Assembly (NCBI GenBank): GCA_947166125.1 | Contig: CAMVCW010000003.1 | Location: forward strand, 1-64,000 | From: an uncultured Candidatus Saccharibacteria bacterium | Lineage (GTDB): Bacteria; Patescibacteriota; Saccharimonadia; Saccharimonadales; Saccharimonadaceae | Direction of reading: 5' to 3' | DNA length: 64,000 nucleotides | In this document: positions 30,499-39,675 of the stretch, in pieces | How positions within the stretch are numbered: position 1 is the first letter of the stretch | How the letters are laid out: each line of letters begins with the position of its first letter | Translations under genes and position numbers: made by a program | Notes under the pieces: generated by a model | What the model saw: only the letters and a program-made list of their open reading frames with translations | What the model was told of the DNA's origin: nothing | The model's database searches: none

Positions 30499-31803
30499 AT
30501 GAAAAAATTAAATACTTCCCCAATTTCTGGCATGCAAGAGCTTTTGCCCGAAAAGCAGGCCATTTTTAACAACCTTAAAAATAAAATTGCCGAAGTATAT
30601 CATAATCATGGCTATCTAGATATCGAAACTCCATCCATCGAACGTACCGAAATACTTCTCGCCAAAGCCGGCGGCGACACCGAAAAACAAATTTACAAAG
30701 TCATCAAGACCACCGAAGCCGCCGAAGATTCCGACCAAGCTCTTCGTTTCGATCACACCGTACCCCTCTCCCGCTATGTCGTAGAGCACGAGAATAATCT
30801 AGCTTTCCCTTTCAAAGTTTCACAAATCGGCCCTAATTTTCGCGGCGAACGCGCCCAAAAAGGTCGCTTCCGCGAGTTTTACCAATGCGATATAGATGTT
30901 ATTGGTCGCAGTAATATCTCCATTTCCTACGATGCTGATGTTATCTCCACTTTAATCCAAACTTTCAAAAGTTTTGGCCTCAAAACTCCAATTCTTGCCC
31001 GCATCAATAACCGCAAGATTCTCACTGGTTTATTAGAAGCCCTAGATCTCACCACATATTCTGTCGATATTTACAGCATCATCGATCACTCCGAAAAGGT
31101 TCCGGTCGAAAAAACTACCGAAAATCTCACCGAAATTGGTCTTTCCGAGGAAAACATCAAAAAAATTCTCGCTTTCATCAATCTCCACGGCGAACGTTCT
31201 TTCGTTGTCAAAAATCTTGGCAATCTCGGTATTGATAATCCTACCTTTATCGAAGGCGCCTCCGAATTAGATCAAGTTCTTTATCTTCTAGAAACTATGG
31301 GGCTCAAAGATCAAATCATTGCCGATATGAAAATCGTCCGTGGACTAGATTACTACACTGGTACCGTTTTTGAATTTATCTTGCCAGAACACAAATCCAT
31401 TGGCTCCGTCTGTGGTGGTGGCCGTTACGAAAACCTCACTGGCTATTTCACCGACCAAAAATTCCCCGGCGTTGGCGGTTCCATCGGACTTACTCGCTTA
31501 TTCTACGTTTTAAACGAAGAACAACTCCTACCAGAACGGTCCGCTAATCCTATAGATTACGCCATCATCCCCATTTCAGAAAACGAATTAGATTTTTCTT
31601 TCCAAGTGGCCGACAAACTTCGTGTTAGAGGTAGTTCCGTCACTGTAGTTCTCACCGATAAAAAGCTCGGCGACAAGCTCACCTACGCCGCCAAGCTTGC
31701 CAAAAACGGCATCGTTATTGGCGAATCCGAAGCCGCTTCAGGTAGTTTCAAAGTCAAAAATTTCACCACCGGCGAAACTACCGATCTCAATTTAGATGCG
31801 TAA
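30499..31803 (+). CDS. hisS: histidyl-tRNA synthetase
   Basis: 434 residues. Class II synthetase for tRNA-His. Seen: SGMQELLPEKQAIF, motif 2 FRGERAQKGRFREFYQCDIDVIG, the HisRS signature LVRGLDYYTGTVFEF-like VRGLDYYTGTVFEF, GGGRYENL, and a C-terminal anticodon-binding domain from about 345. It overlaps the next gene by 8 bp. Confidence 0.97.
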   Translation: MKKLNTSPISGMQELLPEKQAIFNNLKNKIAEVYHNHGYLDIETPSIERTEILLAKAGGDTEKQIYKVIKTTEAAEDSDQALRFDHTVPLSRYVVEHENNLAFPFKVSQIGPNFRGERAQKGRFREFYQCDIDVIGRSNISISYDADVISTLIQTFKSFGLKTPILARINNRKILTGLLEALDLTTYSVDIYSIIDHSEKVPVEKTTENLTEIGLSEENIKKILAFINLHGERSFVVKNLGNLGIDNPTFIEGASELDQVLYLLETMGLKDQIIADMKIVRGLDYYTGTVFEFILPEHKSIGSVCGGGRYENLTGYFTDQKFPGVGGSIGLTRLFYVLNEEQLLPERSANPIDYAIIPISENELDFSFQVADKLRVRGSSVTVVLTDKKLGDKLTYAAKLAKNGIVIGESEAASGSFKVKNFTTGETTDLNLDA

Positions 31804-32356
31804 TCATTTACTTTCTCAACATTTTCTCAAATCTCCCCGTCTAGCGTTAATTTTAATTGGCCATTCCAATCTTAAAAAACGCGACGCCGTAATAGAGATC
31901 GGCGCTGGCTCCGGTGTTATCACTAGTGCTCTCGCTCACCGCGTACGTCACGTTATTGCCATCGAGCCAGATCATACCACCGCCGAAAAACTTCGTGCCA
32001 ATCTCAAAAAGCGCGGCATAGAAAATGTCGAAATCATCGAACAAGATTTTCTAGACTATACCTTGCCTACTAGCGCTTACAAAGTTTTCAGCAATCCCCC
32101 TTTCCACCTTAGCTCCAAGATTATACATAAATTAATTGAAGCAGACAATCCACCAGAATCATTTTATCTTATACTCCAAAAACAATTTGCCTTAAAACTC
32201 TTAAATACAGACCGCCACTACACCTCCCAGCTTGGCTTACAGCTCATCCAAAATTACCAAACCAAAATCCGTTTGCCCTTAAAACCTACCGATTTCACCC
32301 CACCACCAGCTGTACCTACTGTATTTTTTGAAGCCAAAAGAATCAAGCAAGATTAA
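31796..32356 (+). CDS. Erm/KsgA-family rRNA adenine methyltransferase, short form
   Basis: 186 residues, against ~245-260 for full Erm or RsmA; the C-terminal helical domain is missing. Seen: LLSQHFLKSPRLALILI at the start, SAM motif AVIEIGAGSGVITSALAHRVRHVIAIEPD, and catalytic motif IV FSNPPFHLSSKIIHKLI. NPPF replaces the NIPY/NLPY of RsmA and Erm. The true RsmA is at 24677, so this is a second enzyme with another target, perhaps 23S rRNA as for short Erm-like proteins (inference). Overlaps hisS by 8 bp and converges on the ABC transporter gene by 4 bp. Confidence 0.8.
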   Translation: MRNHLLSQHFLKSPRLALILIGHSNLKKRDAVIEIGAGSGVITSALAHRVRHVIAIEPDHTTAEKLRANLKKRGIENVEIIEQDFLDYTLPTSAYKVFSNPPFHLSSKIIHKLIEADNPPESFYLILQKQFALKLLNTDRHYTSQLGLQLIQNYQTKIRLPLKPTDFTPPPAVPTVFFEAKRIKQD

Positions 32357-34143
32357 TCTCCATCCAAAAACGCACCACTCTGCCGCGACCACAATTTTTG
32401 GTACTCACCACCCCGCGCCAGTAGCTCCGCATGCGTACCCTGCTCCACAATTTTTCCATCATTCAATACTACGATTTTATCTAGCCCTGCAATCGTAGAT
32501 AATCTGTGCGCCACCACTATAGAAGTTCGCCCTTTCATCAAGTTGTTTAGCGCTTCTTGTATCAAAGCCTCACTTTCCGAATCCAGCGCCGAAGTCGCTT
32601 CGTCTAGCACCAATATCGGCGCATCTTTCAATATTGCCCGTGCTATCGCAATTCTCTGCCTCTGCCCACCAGATAGCTTCACCCCCCGCTCCCCCACCAT
32701 TGTTTCGTAGCCGTCTGGCAACTTCTTGATGAACTCATCCGCATTAGCCAGCTTTGCCGCCTTCAAGACTTCTTCCTTACTTGCGCCTGGCCTACCATAG
32801 GCAATATTATCAAATACTGTCCTATGGAACAACGAAGATTCCTGCGGCACATAAGCTATCGCTTCGCGCAAACTCTGCTGCGTTACATTACGAACATTTT
32901 GATCGTCAATCATTATCTTGCCCGCATCAACATCTGCAAACCTAAGCAACAACTTAGTTAGAGTTGTCTTCCCAGAACCAGAAACACCCACCAAACCAAC
33001 CCTCTCACCTGGTGCTATAGCTAGCGAATAATTCTTGAAAATAGGTTCTTTTGCATCCTTATGCTTAAAAGTAATGTCGCTAAAATTAATTTTTGCCTTA
33101 TTTATCACTAATTTCTTAGCGCCCGGTTCGTCAACCACATCATCTTTCATATCCAAAATCTCAGTCAATTCACGTGCATCCCCAAACACCCGGTTCAAAG
33201 ATTTAAATATAGAATGTATGCTCCAAAGATCAGATAATATATTCTGGCTATAGTTTACAAGTAGCACTAACGTTGCTACCGACACGCCAAACCAATCTTG
33301 CGCACCAATCATAAAAATCACAATCAATATAGTCAGCCCCACACCCACACCGTCAAAGAAATAGTTACGCTTAGTATTTTGCTTTAAACTTTCAAAAATA
33401 GTCTTATACCACTCATTTTGATATCTTGCATATCTAGTACTTTCATACTTTTCTCTAGCATAAGATTTAACTGCCACGATATTAGATACTGAATCAGCTA
33501 ACTGTCCAGTACACTTATTGGAGGCTTTTGCCTCGCGTTCATGTATCGGCGCCAATTTCTTAAACCATACCGCCGAAATCGCAATAAAAATCATTACAAA
33601 TACTATAATCCCCACCACAAATAATGGCGCTCTAGGAATCAATACAATTATTATCATTAGTAAGTCCAATAGTACCGGAAAAATATTCCAGAAAAACTCG
33701 TCCATCAGCCGCTCATATGCGCCCACAAATTTGTTCGTCTGCGACACAAGCGAACCAGAAAATCTATCCGAATGAAATTGCATGGATTGTGCGCTGATTG
33801 TATCAAAAGCCCTACAACTCAAATCATACATAACCTTGATCTCCATTTTCCAAACACACCACATTCTCAGCGGACCAAACACGAAACTTCTCAACATCGT
33901 TGCCACAATCAACAAAATCGCCTTTGGCAAAAGTGCCAGCATTAAATCTTCGCCACGCAACCCCTCTGATATGGTTTGAATCATATCCGCAAGCAAAAGT
34001 GGTGTCAATATATTTCTCAAAAATATTACAATCGGAGTAGTAATTAATCCACCAGCCGCCAATCCTTTATATTTTTTTGTTGCGCTCAAAAAATAATACA
34101 GCGTTCTTTTCGTACAATTATTCTTACTTTTACCTTCTGTCAT
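32353..34143 (-). CDS. ABC exporter (fused membrane and ATPase domains)
   Basis: 596 residues. Six-helix exporter-type membrane domain (about 25-340), then the ATPase: Walker A GVSGSGKTTLTKLLL, signature LSGGQRQRIAIARAI, Walker B PILVLDEATSALDSE, and switch His in VVAHRLST. Works as a homodimer, or heterodimer with an unlinked half. The substrate cannot be told; the family exports drugs, lipids or peptides. Monocistronic; its 3' end overlaps the Erm-like gene by 4 bp. Confidence 0.93.
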   Translation of the reverse strand: MTEGKSKNNCTKRTLYYFLSATKKYKGLAAGGLITTPIVIFLRNILTPLLLADMIQTISEGLRGEDLMLALLPKAILLIVATMLRSFVFGPLRMWCVWKMEIKVMYDLSCRAFDTISAQSMQFHSDRFSGSLVSQTNKFVGAYERLMDEFFWNIFPVLLDLLMIIIVLIPRAPLFVVGIIVFVMIFIAISAVWFKKLAPIHEREAKASNKCTGQLADSVSNIVAVKSYAREKYESTRYARYQNEWYKTIFESLKQNTKRNYFFDGVGVGLTILIVIFMIGAQDWFGVSVATLVLLVNYSQNILSDLWSIHSIFKSLNRVFGDARELTEILDMKDDVVDEPGAKKLVINKAKINFSDITFKHKDAKEPIFKNYSLAIAPGERVGLVGVSGSGKTTLTKLLLRFADVDAGKIMIDDQNVRNVTQQSLREAIAYVPQESSLFHRTVFDNIAYGRPGASKEEVLKAAKLANADEFIKKLPDGYETMVGERGVKLSGGQRQRIAIARAILKDAPILVLDEATSALDSESEALIQEALNNLMKGRTSIVVAHRLSTIAGLDKIVVLNDGKIVEQGTHAELLARGGEYQKLWSRQSGAFLDGD

Positions 34144-34230
34144 ATTTATACTATACCATAATTTTTCATTTTGCCAAAATCATTTTCTGATATTTTTATA
34201 CATTTTTCACACAGACCAAAAACCACATGC

Positions 34231-34471
34231 TATAATTAAATTGCTACATTTCGTTACAAACGCTAAGCGTTTTTAATATTCTACAATTTAATAATATGTC
34301 GAACAGTTTTAACGGCACCGTAAGGACCGAGTTGTTCGACATATGCTTAGCATATTTGCAACGAAGTGTAGCACCTTGCGGTGCCATTTTTGTATACGCC
34401 TTTTCATATATTACAAAGATGGCACCGCATCCTAAGTGAAAAACTCTAAGTGAGGTAAAAGGTAAAACAGG
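34231..34471 (+). ncRNA. FISUMP leader RNA, copy L1
   Basis: Fills most of the 328-nt gap 34144-34471. TGC-TATAAT (34231-34236) starts a ~230-nt leader. Helices: P1 34241-34255 with 34360-34373; P2 GCTAAGC 34262-34268 with 34345-34351; P3 34294-34305 with 34333-34344 (12 bp perfect). The P3 loop holds GGCACCGTAAGG (34314-34325), which can pair with CCTTGCGGTGCC (34374-34385) next to ATTTTT. That same strand can instead pair with ATGGCACCGCA (34419-34429), 11 bp perfect. The two pairings exclude each other. Copy L2 at 56964 keeps the layout with different stem sequences. Confidence 0.75.
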
Positions 34472-35932
34472 ATGCGGAAAATATACATATCATATATAGC
34501 AACAATTAGTATATTAAGTTTAGTATATATTAACAATACTTCTGCCTTAGACTATTCTAGTAATGTAGGCATAGGGTTTACCTTTAATCCTACATTATCT
34601 ATTAGTCTTAGCTCTAATGACTTAGTTATTTCTAATCTAGTTCCTGGTAGTATGGAAGATAGTAATAGTATTAATGTAAGTGTTGCTACTAATGCTTCAT
34701 ATGGATATATGTTATCTGCTAATGTAGGTGATGATATTCATAATAATAGCAATCTAACTCATAGCAATAACACTAATATATTTAGTAGTGTAGCCACAGA
34801 TGCAGATTTAGCTATTTTAACTACAGACAATACTTGGGGCTATAGTACTTCACTAGATAATGGTAGTAGTTGGAGTAATTATAATGGATTATCTAGTTCT
34901 ACTAGTACTACACTAATAGACAATAGTAATACTGCAGATAGTACTAGTAATATAGACTTTAAAATAGGGGCTAAAGCTAGTAGTACTCAGGCTAGTGGAA
35001 CTTATACTAATACCATTAACTTTATTGCAGTAACTAAGGTAGCACCTATGAGTTTATTAGATTCCTTTATAGCATCAGGAGCAGAACAATTAAATGGTTA
35101 TTATAAAATGCAGGATATGACACATGATATATGTAATAATGTAGATATAGAAGAATCAGAACTACAATTAATAGATATAAGAGACAATAAAGTATACTGG
35201 GTAGCTAAACTCAAAGATGGTAATTGTTGGATGACGCAGAATTTAGACTTAGACCTAGACAGTAACAGAACCTATACTCACTGGGATACGGATTTAGGGT
35301 GGAGTACGGAAGATGGTAGCACTGTAGATGAGAATGCTACTTGGAGACCTACCCACTCTACTATTGACTTTGATGGAGCTAATACCAACCAAGTACCGGG
35401 ATGGATTAATAGCAATACAGAACCATATTCTGCTAATCCTGGAGACATATATTATTATACTTCTAATTCAGATGCAGACGATATTAAGTATAATTCATTA
35501 CAAGAATGTATAACAGCGGGCCATAATGACTGCGCGCATTATCATACTGGAAATTATTATAATTGGAGTGTTGTTGTAGGGAGTAATGATACGAGTGGAA
35601 TAACGAGTGGGAGTGCGCCAGACTCCGTGTGCGCTAAAGGATGGAGATTGCCAAACAATAATTCTGCACATTTTCAATACCTAGCCAACCTTTACGAAAT
35701 AGCAATCAACACTTCTCTAAAATTACGCAATCAACCTCTATGGTTCACACGATCAGGCTATGTAAAAAATACTTCATCCAGTTTTCGTTCTTCATATGGA
35801 TTCTATTGGTCTAGCACAGCCAAAAATGGAACTAATTCATATCATTTATATTTTTATCGTTCATCATATAATGCATCATTTTTTTACTATGATAGATATT
35901 ATGGATTTTCCACACGTTGTATCGCTAGATAG
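34472..35932 (+). CDS. FISUMP-domain surface protein, AT-rich
   Basis: 486 residues. N-terminal hydrophobic segment (about 5-24, ISYIATISILSLVYINNTSA) is a signal peptide. Residues ~28-195 form a Ser/Thr/Asn-rich beta domain (VGIGFTFNPTLSISLSS ... ASGTYTNTINFIAVTK) shared with 57174-58727. Then the FISUMP domain: YYKMQDMTHDICNN, LIDIRDNKVYWVAKLKDGNCWMTQNLDLDL, TGNYYNWSVVVGS, VCAKGWRLP, FYWSSTA, and the end FSTRCIAR. The C-terminal block is one codon longer than the DGR template. Codon use is much more AT-rich than in the neighbours, so recent transfer or different selection is possible. Confidence 0.88.
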   Translation: MRKIYISYIATISILSLVYINNTSALDYSSNVGIGFTFNPTLSISLSSNDLVISNLVPGSMEDSNSINVSVATNASYGYMLSANVGDDIHNNSNLTHSNNTNIFSSVATDADLAILTTDNTWGYSTSLDNGSSWSNYNGLSSSTSTTLIDNSNTADSTSNIDFKIGAKASSTQASGTYTNTINFIAVTKVAPMSLLDSFIASGAEQLNGYYKMQDMTHDICNNVDIEESELQLIDIRDNKVYWVAKLKDGNCWMTQNLDLDLDSNRTYTHWDTDLGWSTEDGSTVDENATWRPTHSTIDFDGANTNQVPGWINSNTEPYSANPGDIYYYTSNSDADDIKYNSLQECITAGHNDCAHYHTGNYYNWSVVVGSNDTSGITSGSAPDSVCAKGWRLPNNNSAHFQYLANLYEIAINTSLKLRNQPLWFTRSGYVKNTSSSFRSSYGFYWSSTAKNGTNSYHLYFYRSSYNASFFYYDRYYGFSTRCIAR

Positions 35933-35966
35933 TATAAATACTCAAAACAAGGCGTCATAAAAATGA

Positions 35967-35972
35967 TATAAT
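35967..35972 (+). promoter_or_regulatory. -10 box of glyS (leaderless start)
   Basis: TGA-TATAAT ends 6 nt before the glyS ATG. Confidence 0.65.
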
Positions 35973-35978
35973 TACTCT

Positions 35979-37337
35979 ATGAACAATCTAGAAAACATTG
36001 TAAGTTTATGTAAACGCCGTGGATTCATTTTTCCTGGTTCTGATGTTTACGGCGGTATGGCCGGCACCTGGGACTATGGCCCGCTCGGCGTCATGCTCAA
36101 GAAAAAAATCATGGATGCCTGGTGGAATTACTTCGTAGAACAACGCGATGATATATATGGCGTAGATGCCGCCATCTTGATGAATCCTAGAACATGGGTA
36201 GCCTCTGGTCACACCGCTACCTTTGCCGACCCACTCGTAGAGTGCAAAGAATGCAAATCTCGCTTCCGCGCCGACAAAATCGCCGATAGTATTAGCGAAT
36301 CCGTCACCACAGAAGAATTCTTGGCTACCCATACCAAATGCCCAGTTTGTGGCAAAGAAAATTGGGGCCCAATTCGCAAATTCAACATGATGTTTGCCAC
36401 CCATGTGGGTGCCGTTTTACCAGAAGATAATACCGAAAACGCCGAACTAGCCGCCAAATCCACCGCCTATCTTCGCCCCGAAACCGCCCAAGGTATTTTT
36501 ACTAATTATAAAAACGTAGTAGATACTATTTACCCTAGTTTACCTTTTGGCATTGCCCAGCAAGGTAAAGCTTTCCGCAACGAAATCTCCCCACGTGATT
36601 TTATCTTGCGCGACCGTGAATGTACGCAAATGGAGATTGAATACTTCGTTCATCCAGATACCTGGGAAGAAAACTTTGAGAAGATGCGCTCTGCACAACA
36701 CAATTTCTTAGAAAATATCGTAGGTTTACCACAGGACAAACTCCACGAATATGAAGTCCCCGCCGCCGACCGCGCCCACTATAGTAAACGCACTATAGAC
36801 TTCATGTTTGATTATCCAAACGGCGAAGAAGAACTCATGGGCTTAGCCTACCGTACAGATTTCGACCTAGCTAACATTCAGCGCGAATCCGGCAAGTCTA
36901 TGGAATACCGCGATAAAGTTACTGGCGAAACATTTATTCCGCACGTTATCGAGCCGTCCATTGGCGTAGAGCGTTTGTTCCTTGCAATATTATCCAACGC
37001 CTATACCGAAGAAAAAGTTGCCGACAAAGACGAAACACGCATCGTGCTAAAACTCCCAGAAAACTTGGCACCATATAAGTTCTGCGTTTCCCCACTGCTC
37101 AAAAACAAACCAGAGCTCGTAACCAAAGCCAAAGAAGTCTACGATAAATTACGTGCCAAGTATAGCAACGTTACCTGGGACGATTCCGGCAACATTGGCA
37201 AACGTTATCGCAAACAAGACGAAATCGGCACACCAAAATGCGTAGTTATAGATTTTAACACCTTAGAAGACGACACCGTTACCGTACGCGATCGCGACAC
37301 CACTGAGCAAATTAGAGTAAACATTGCCGAGCTCTAA
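35979..37337 (+). CDS. glyS: glycyl-tRNA synthetase, alpha2 type
   Basis: 452 residues. Single-chain class II GlyRS as in Gram-positives and eukaryotes, unlike the alpha2-beta2 enzyme of E. coli. Seen: CKRRGFIFPGSDVYGGMAGTWDYGPLGVMLK, a zinc-ribbon-like insert with CKECKSRF and CPVCGKENWG, motif 2 FRNEISPRDFILRDREFTQ-type FRNEISPRDFILRDRECTQMEIEYF, PHVIEPSIGVERLFLAIL (motif 3), and the C-terminal anticodon domain. Likely leaderless. Confidence 0.96.
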   Translation: MNNLENIVSLCKRRGFIFPGSDVYGGMAGTWDYGPLGVMLKKKIMDAWWNYFVEQRDDIYGVDAAILMNPRTWVASGHTATFADPLVECKECKSRFRADKIADSISESVTTEEFLATHTKCPVCGKENWGPIRKFNMMFATHVGAVLPEDNTENAELAAKSTAYLRPETAQGIFTNYKNVVDTIYPSLPFGIAQQGKAFRNEISPRDFILRDRECTQMEIEYFVHPDTWEENFEKMRSAQHNFLENIVGLPQDKLHEYEVPAADRAHYSKRTIDFMFDYPNGEEELMGLAYRTDFDLANIQRESGKSMEYRDKVTGETFIPHVIEPSIGVERLFLAILSNAYTEEKVADKDETRIVLKLPENLAPYKFCVSPLLKNKPELVTKAKEVYDKLRAKYSNVTWDDSGNIGKRYRKQDEIGTPKCVVIDFNTLEDDTVTVRDRDTTEQIRVNIAEL

Positions 37338-37375
37338 CCCCTTATGTTATAATTAGGCCATAATAAGGAGATATT

Positions 37376-37912
37376 ATGGCTGAAAAAGCTAAGAAAAACA
37401 ATAAAAATCTAATTATTGGTATTTGCACAGGTGTACTCATTATCGCCGTAGTAATAGTTGCGGTTATTTTTGCCACCAGAAGCACTCTAAATGATTCTTA
37501 TTTTGTATCCGATGGCAGCAAGTATGTCCTCACTGTAGATAGAGACATGCTAGAAACCGAAAATAAAGAAAATTCGCCAATCAAGACACATGTAGTTTAC
37601 TATTATTCTGGCGACGCCATCACAGGCGTAACCACCTATATGGAATTTGCCGATGACGCCACTGCCAAAGCTGCATTAGATTTATACAAAAATGCCGACC
37701 AAACCGGTGTTAAATCTCTCAAAACTAACGGCAAATATCTAGTAGTAGAAATGACAGAAGATCAATACAAAGATATCACTACTTCCGACGTAAAACAGCA
37801 AGTAGAGTTCATGGAAATGCTGAAAAAATCAGGCACCAATAATTCAGATAACACAAACGAAGAGACCACAGAAGTTACAGAAACCGACAACACTACCGAT
37901 GAAACAAAATAA
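37376..37912 (+). CDS. membrane-anchored protein of unknown function
   Basis: 178 residues with AAGGAG before the ATG. One N-terminal membrane helix (NLIIGICTGVLIIAVVIVAVIFA, about 11-33) with basic residues before it, then an exterior domain: DSYFVSDGSKYVLTVDRDMLE, VYYYSGDAITGVTTYMEFAD, YLVVEMTEDQYKDITTSDVKQQVEFMEMLK. The C-terminal ~25 residues are Thr/Asn/Glu-rich and disordered. No family recognised. Confidence 0.7.
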   Translation: MAEKAKKNNKNLIIGICTGVLIIAVVIVAVIFATRSTLNDSYFVSDGSKYVLTVDRDMLETENKENSPIKTHVVYYYSGDAITGVTTYMEFADDATAKAALDLYKNADQTGVKSLKTNGKYLVVEMTEDQYKDITTSDVKQQVEFMEMLKKSGTNNSDNTNEETTEVTETDNTTDETK

Positions 37913-37931
37913 AGCCTAACTCTCCACAAAA

Positions 37932-37960
37932 TATCCCCGCCGAACAGCGGGGATATTTTA
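37932..37960. terminator. bidirectional terminator
   Basis: TATCCCCGC / GCGGGGATA with a 6-nt loop and flanking A/T runs between two convergent genes. Confidence 0.85.
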
Positions 37961-37976
37961 TACCTTGCCAGATTTC

Positions 37977-38618
37977 CTATTTAGTAGGTTCTTCCATTGC
38001 TTTCTTGGCAGCATCAATCGTCTCCGACACCGCAGAACGAACTTGCTCCACTGCATCCTCTACACCTTTTCTGAATTTTACATCTGGGTGCGCTTCTAGA
38101 AAACGTTCAATTGAAGCCTTGATTACCGCTTTAGCTTCTTTTACGCCTTCGAAAGCCTTCACTTTAGTAGTACCAGGCTTCTTCAAATCTTTATAGTGAT
38201 TAAAATGGAACTCGATTTGATTAATTAACTGCTTTGGTAAGTCTTCCAATTTTTGATATTTGTCGCCATTGTTGCGATCATCTGCCGGCACACAAATAAT
38301 CTTGTCATCTACTTCGCCGTCATCCACGAATTTCATTACACCAAGAATCTTAGCCTTCATCCAGATGCCCGTAGTAAGTGGCTGATCGGTAATCATTAAT
38401 ACATCCAGCTCATCGCCATCTTCATCAATAGTTTGTGGAATAAAACCATAGTTGCAAGGCTTTGCAAAAGCCATAGGCTCCACGCGATCCAACATAAAGC
38501 AAGCATGCTCACGATCCCACTCAATCTTGTGGTTAGAACCCGTTGGGATTTCAATCACCACATTTAATTCGCCTTTTTCGTAATCGCCAGGCGTTAAGAC
38601 TTTGTTAAAATCTGCCAT
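37977..38618 (-). CDS. ppa: inorganic pyrophosphatase, family I, with C-terminal extension
   Basis: 213 residues versus ~170-180. It hydrolyses PPi made by biosynthesis. Seen: VVIEIPTGSNHKIEWD, CNYGFIPQTIDEDGDELDVLM with the DxDxxD metal site, and VPADDRN. About 35 extra C-terminal residues (FRKGVEDAVEQVRSAVSETIDAAKKAMEE) form a likely amphipathic helix of unknown role. Confidence 0.94.
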   Translation of the reverse strand: MADFNKVLTPGDYEKGELNVVIEIPTGSNHKIEWDREHACFMLDRVEPMAFAKPCNYGFIPQTIDEDGDELDVLMITDQPLTTGIWMKAKILGVMKFVDDGEVDDKIICVPADDRNNGDKYQKLEDLPKQLINQIEFHFNHYKDLKKPGTTKVKAFEGVKEAKAVIKASIERFLEAHPDVKFRKGVEDAVEQVRSAVSETIDAAKKAMEEPTK

Positions 38619-38660
38619 TTTGTCTCCTTTGTTTATTATCTATATTATATCATATAGCTG

Positions 38661-39350
38661 TTAAACCCTACTCGCCATCTTTGTAAAACTTACTATCTTT
38701 TGCAACATTTCCGGAGTAGTTTTTACTCGTTTTGCCACATTTAAATCTGTAGTCAAAAGTAATCTAAGCATTTTTATCTCATTCACGCCAAAATCCCCAT
38801 TATCGTGTAGCACAAAAGAATTTTCGCCGATATTCCAAAAATATCTCAATTCTGGATTTAATTTCTCGCCATCCGCATCGCGATAAAGATTTATCTCTTC
38901 GCCGGCAGCCTTCCCTAGTCTCATCAAAAACCAACTTTCTGTCAGCTCGTCATCATCACCCATATCAAGCGACGCAAGACTCTGATCAATAATCTCAAAG
39001 TATTCTGAACTATCTGAATTTTCCGCCGTTCGACTTATTTTCTTTAACATCATCGCAGCAAGTTCCATTTTTGTAAAATTTTTTATTATATTACCATGAT
39101 ATTTTTGCATTTTTACGCTTGTAATCACACCAAACTCCCCACGCCCTAGATGAATATTATAATTAGATAGTGTAAACATTTCTATCCCGCCCGCCAGCTT
39201 AGATTTTTCTTTCCTTACACCTTTTGCAATTGCGGAAATTTTACCATATGGAGTAATTAAATTCAGAATCCTATCTGCTTCCGCATAATTTGTGCGCCTT
39301 AGCACGTATCCCATAGTTTTTACGTCTTTATTTTGTATATTGTTCAACAT
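38661..39350 (-). CDS. recO: DNA repair protein RecO
   Basis: 229 residues. RecO helps load RecA on SSB-coated DNA. Seen: GYVLRRTNYAEADRILNLITPYGKISAIAKGVRKEKSKLAGGIEMFTLSNYNIHLGRGEFGVITSV, the OB-fold N-terminus of RecO. The usual C-terminal zinc cysteines are absent. It overlaps the upstream response-regulator gene by 23 bp, so they share a transcript. Confidence 0.85.
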   Translation of the reverse strand: MLNNIQNKDVKTMGYVLRRTNYAEADRILNLITPYGKISAIAKGVRKEKSKLAGGIEMFTLSNYNIHLGRGEFGVITSVKMQKYHGNIIKNFTKMELAAMMLKKISRTAENSDSSEYFEIIDQSLASLDMGDDDELTESWFLMRLGKAAGEEINLYRDADGEKLNPELRYFWNIGENSFVLHDNGDFGVNEIKMLRLLLTTDLNVAKRVKTTPEMLQKIVSFTKMASRV

Positions 39351-39675
39351 AACGCCTAACGTCCTTTGGCTTCATCGTGTCTTTACTAAGTACTCCCACC
39401 ACTCCATATATAGAAAAATCTCGTCCGCCTAAATCCAATGAAGATATTATTACCACAGGAATTTTTGCCGTATCGATATAAGAAACTAGTTCATTTAGAA
39501 AAGTAAAACCATCTGGCCCCGTAAGCAATATATCTAAAAAAATCATCTCTGGCAAATTGCCATCAGCGATTTCTGCCATCGCAGCATAAGCATCAGAAAA
39601 TATTTTTGTTTCTTTTTTTGTCGCCAAAGCTACACACTCAGCCATCACTTCGTCATCGTCAACTACAAAAATCAT
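39328..39675 (-). CDS. stand-alone response-regulator receiver domain
   Basis: 115 residues, a receiver domain and nothing else. Seen: acidic pocket DDD at 6-8, phosphate-accepting Asp48 in MIFLDIL, IISS at 76-79, and Lys98 in LSKDT. No DNA-binding or enzymatic output. It overlaps the kinase stop codon by 1 nt, so the pair is coupled. Output must be by protein contact. Confidence 0.9.
   Translation of the reverse strand: MIFVVDDDEVMAECVALATKKETKIFSDAYAAMAEIADGNLPEMIFLDILLTGPDGFTFLNELVSYIDTAKIPVVIISSLDLGGRDFSIYGVVGVLSKDTMKPKDVRRYVEQYTK

Noticed and set aside
34472-35932. Direct target of the template at 20630
   Set aside because: The C-terminal block has many differences at template C, G and T positions and one extra codon, so it cannot be a simple product of this template.
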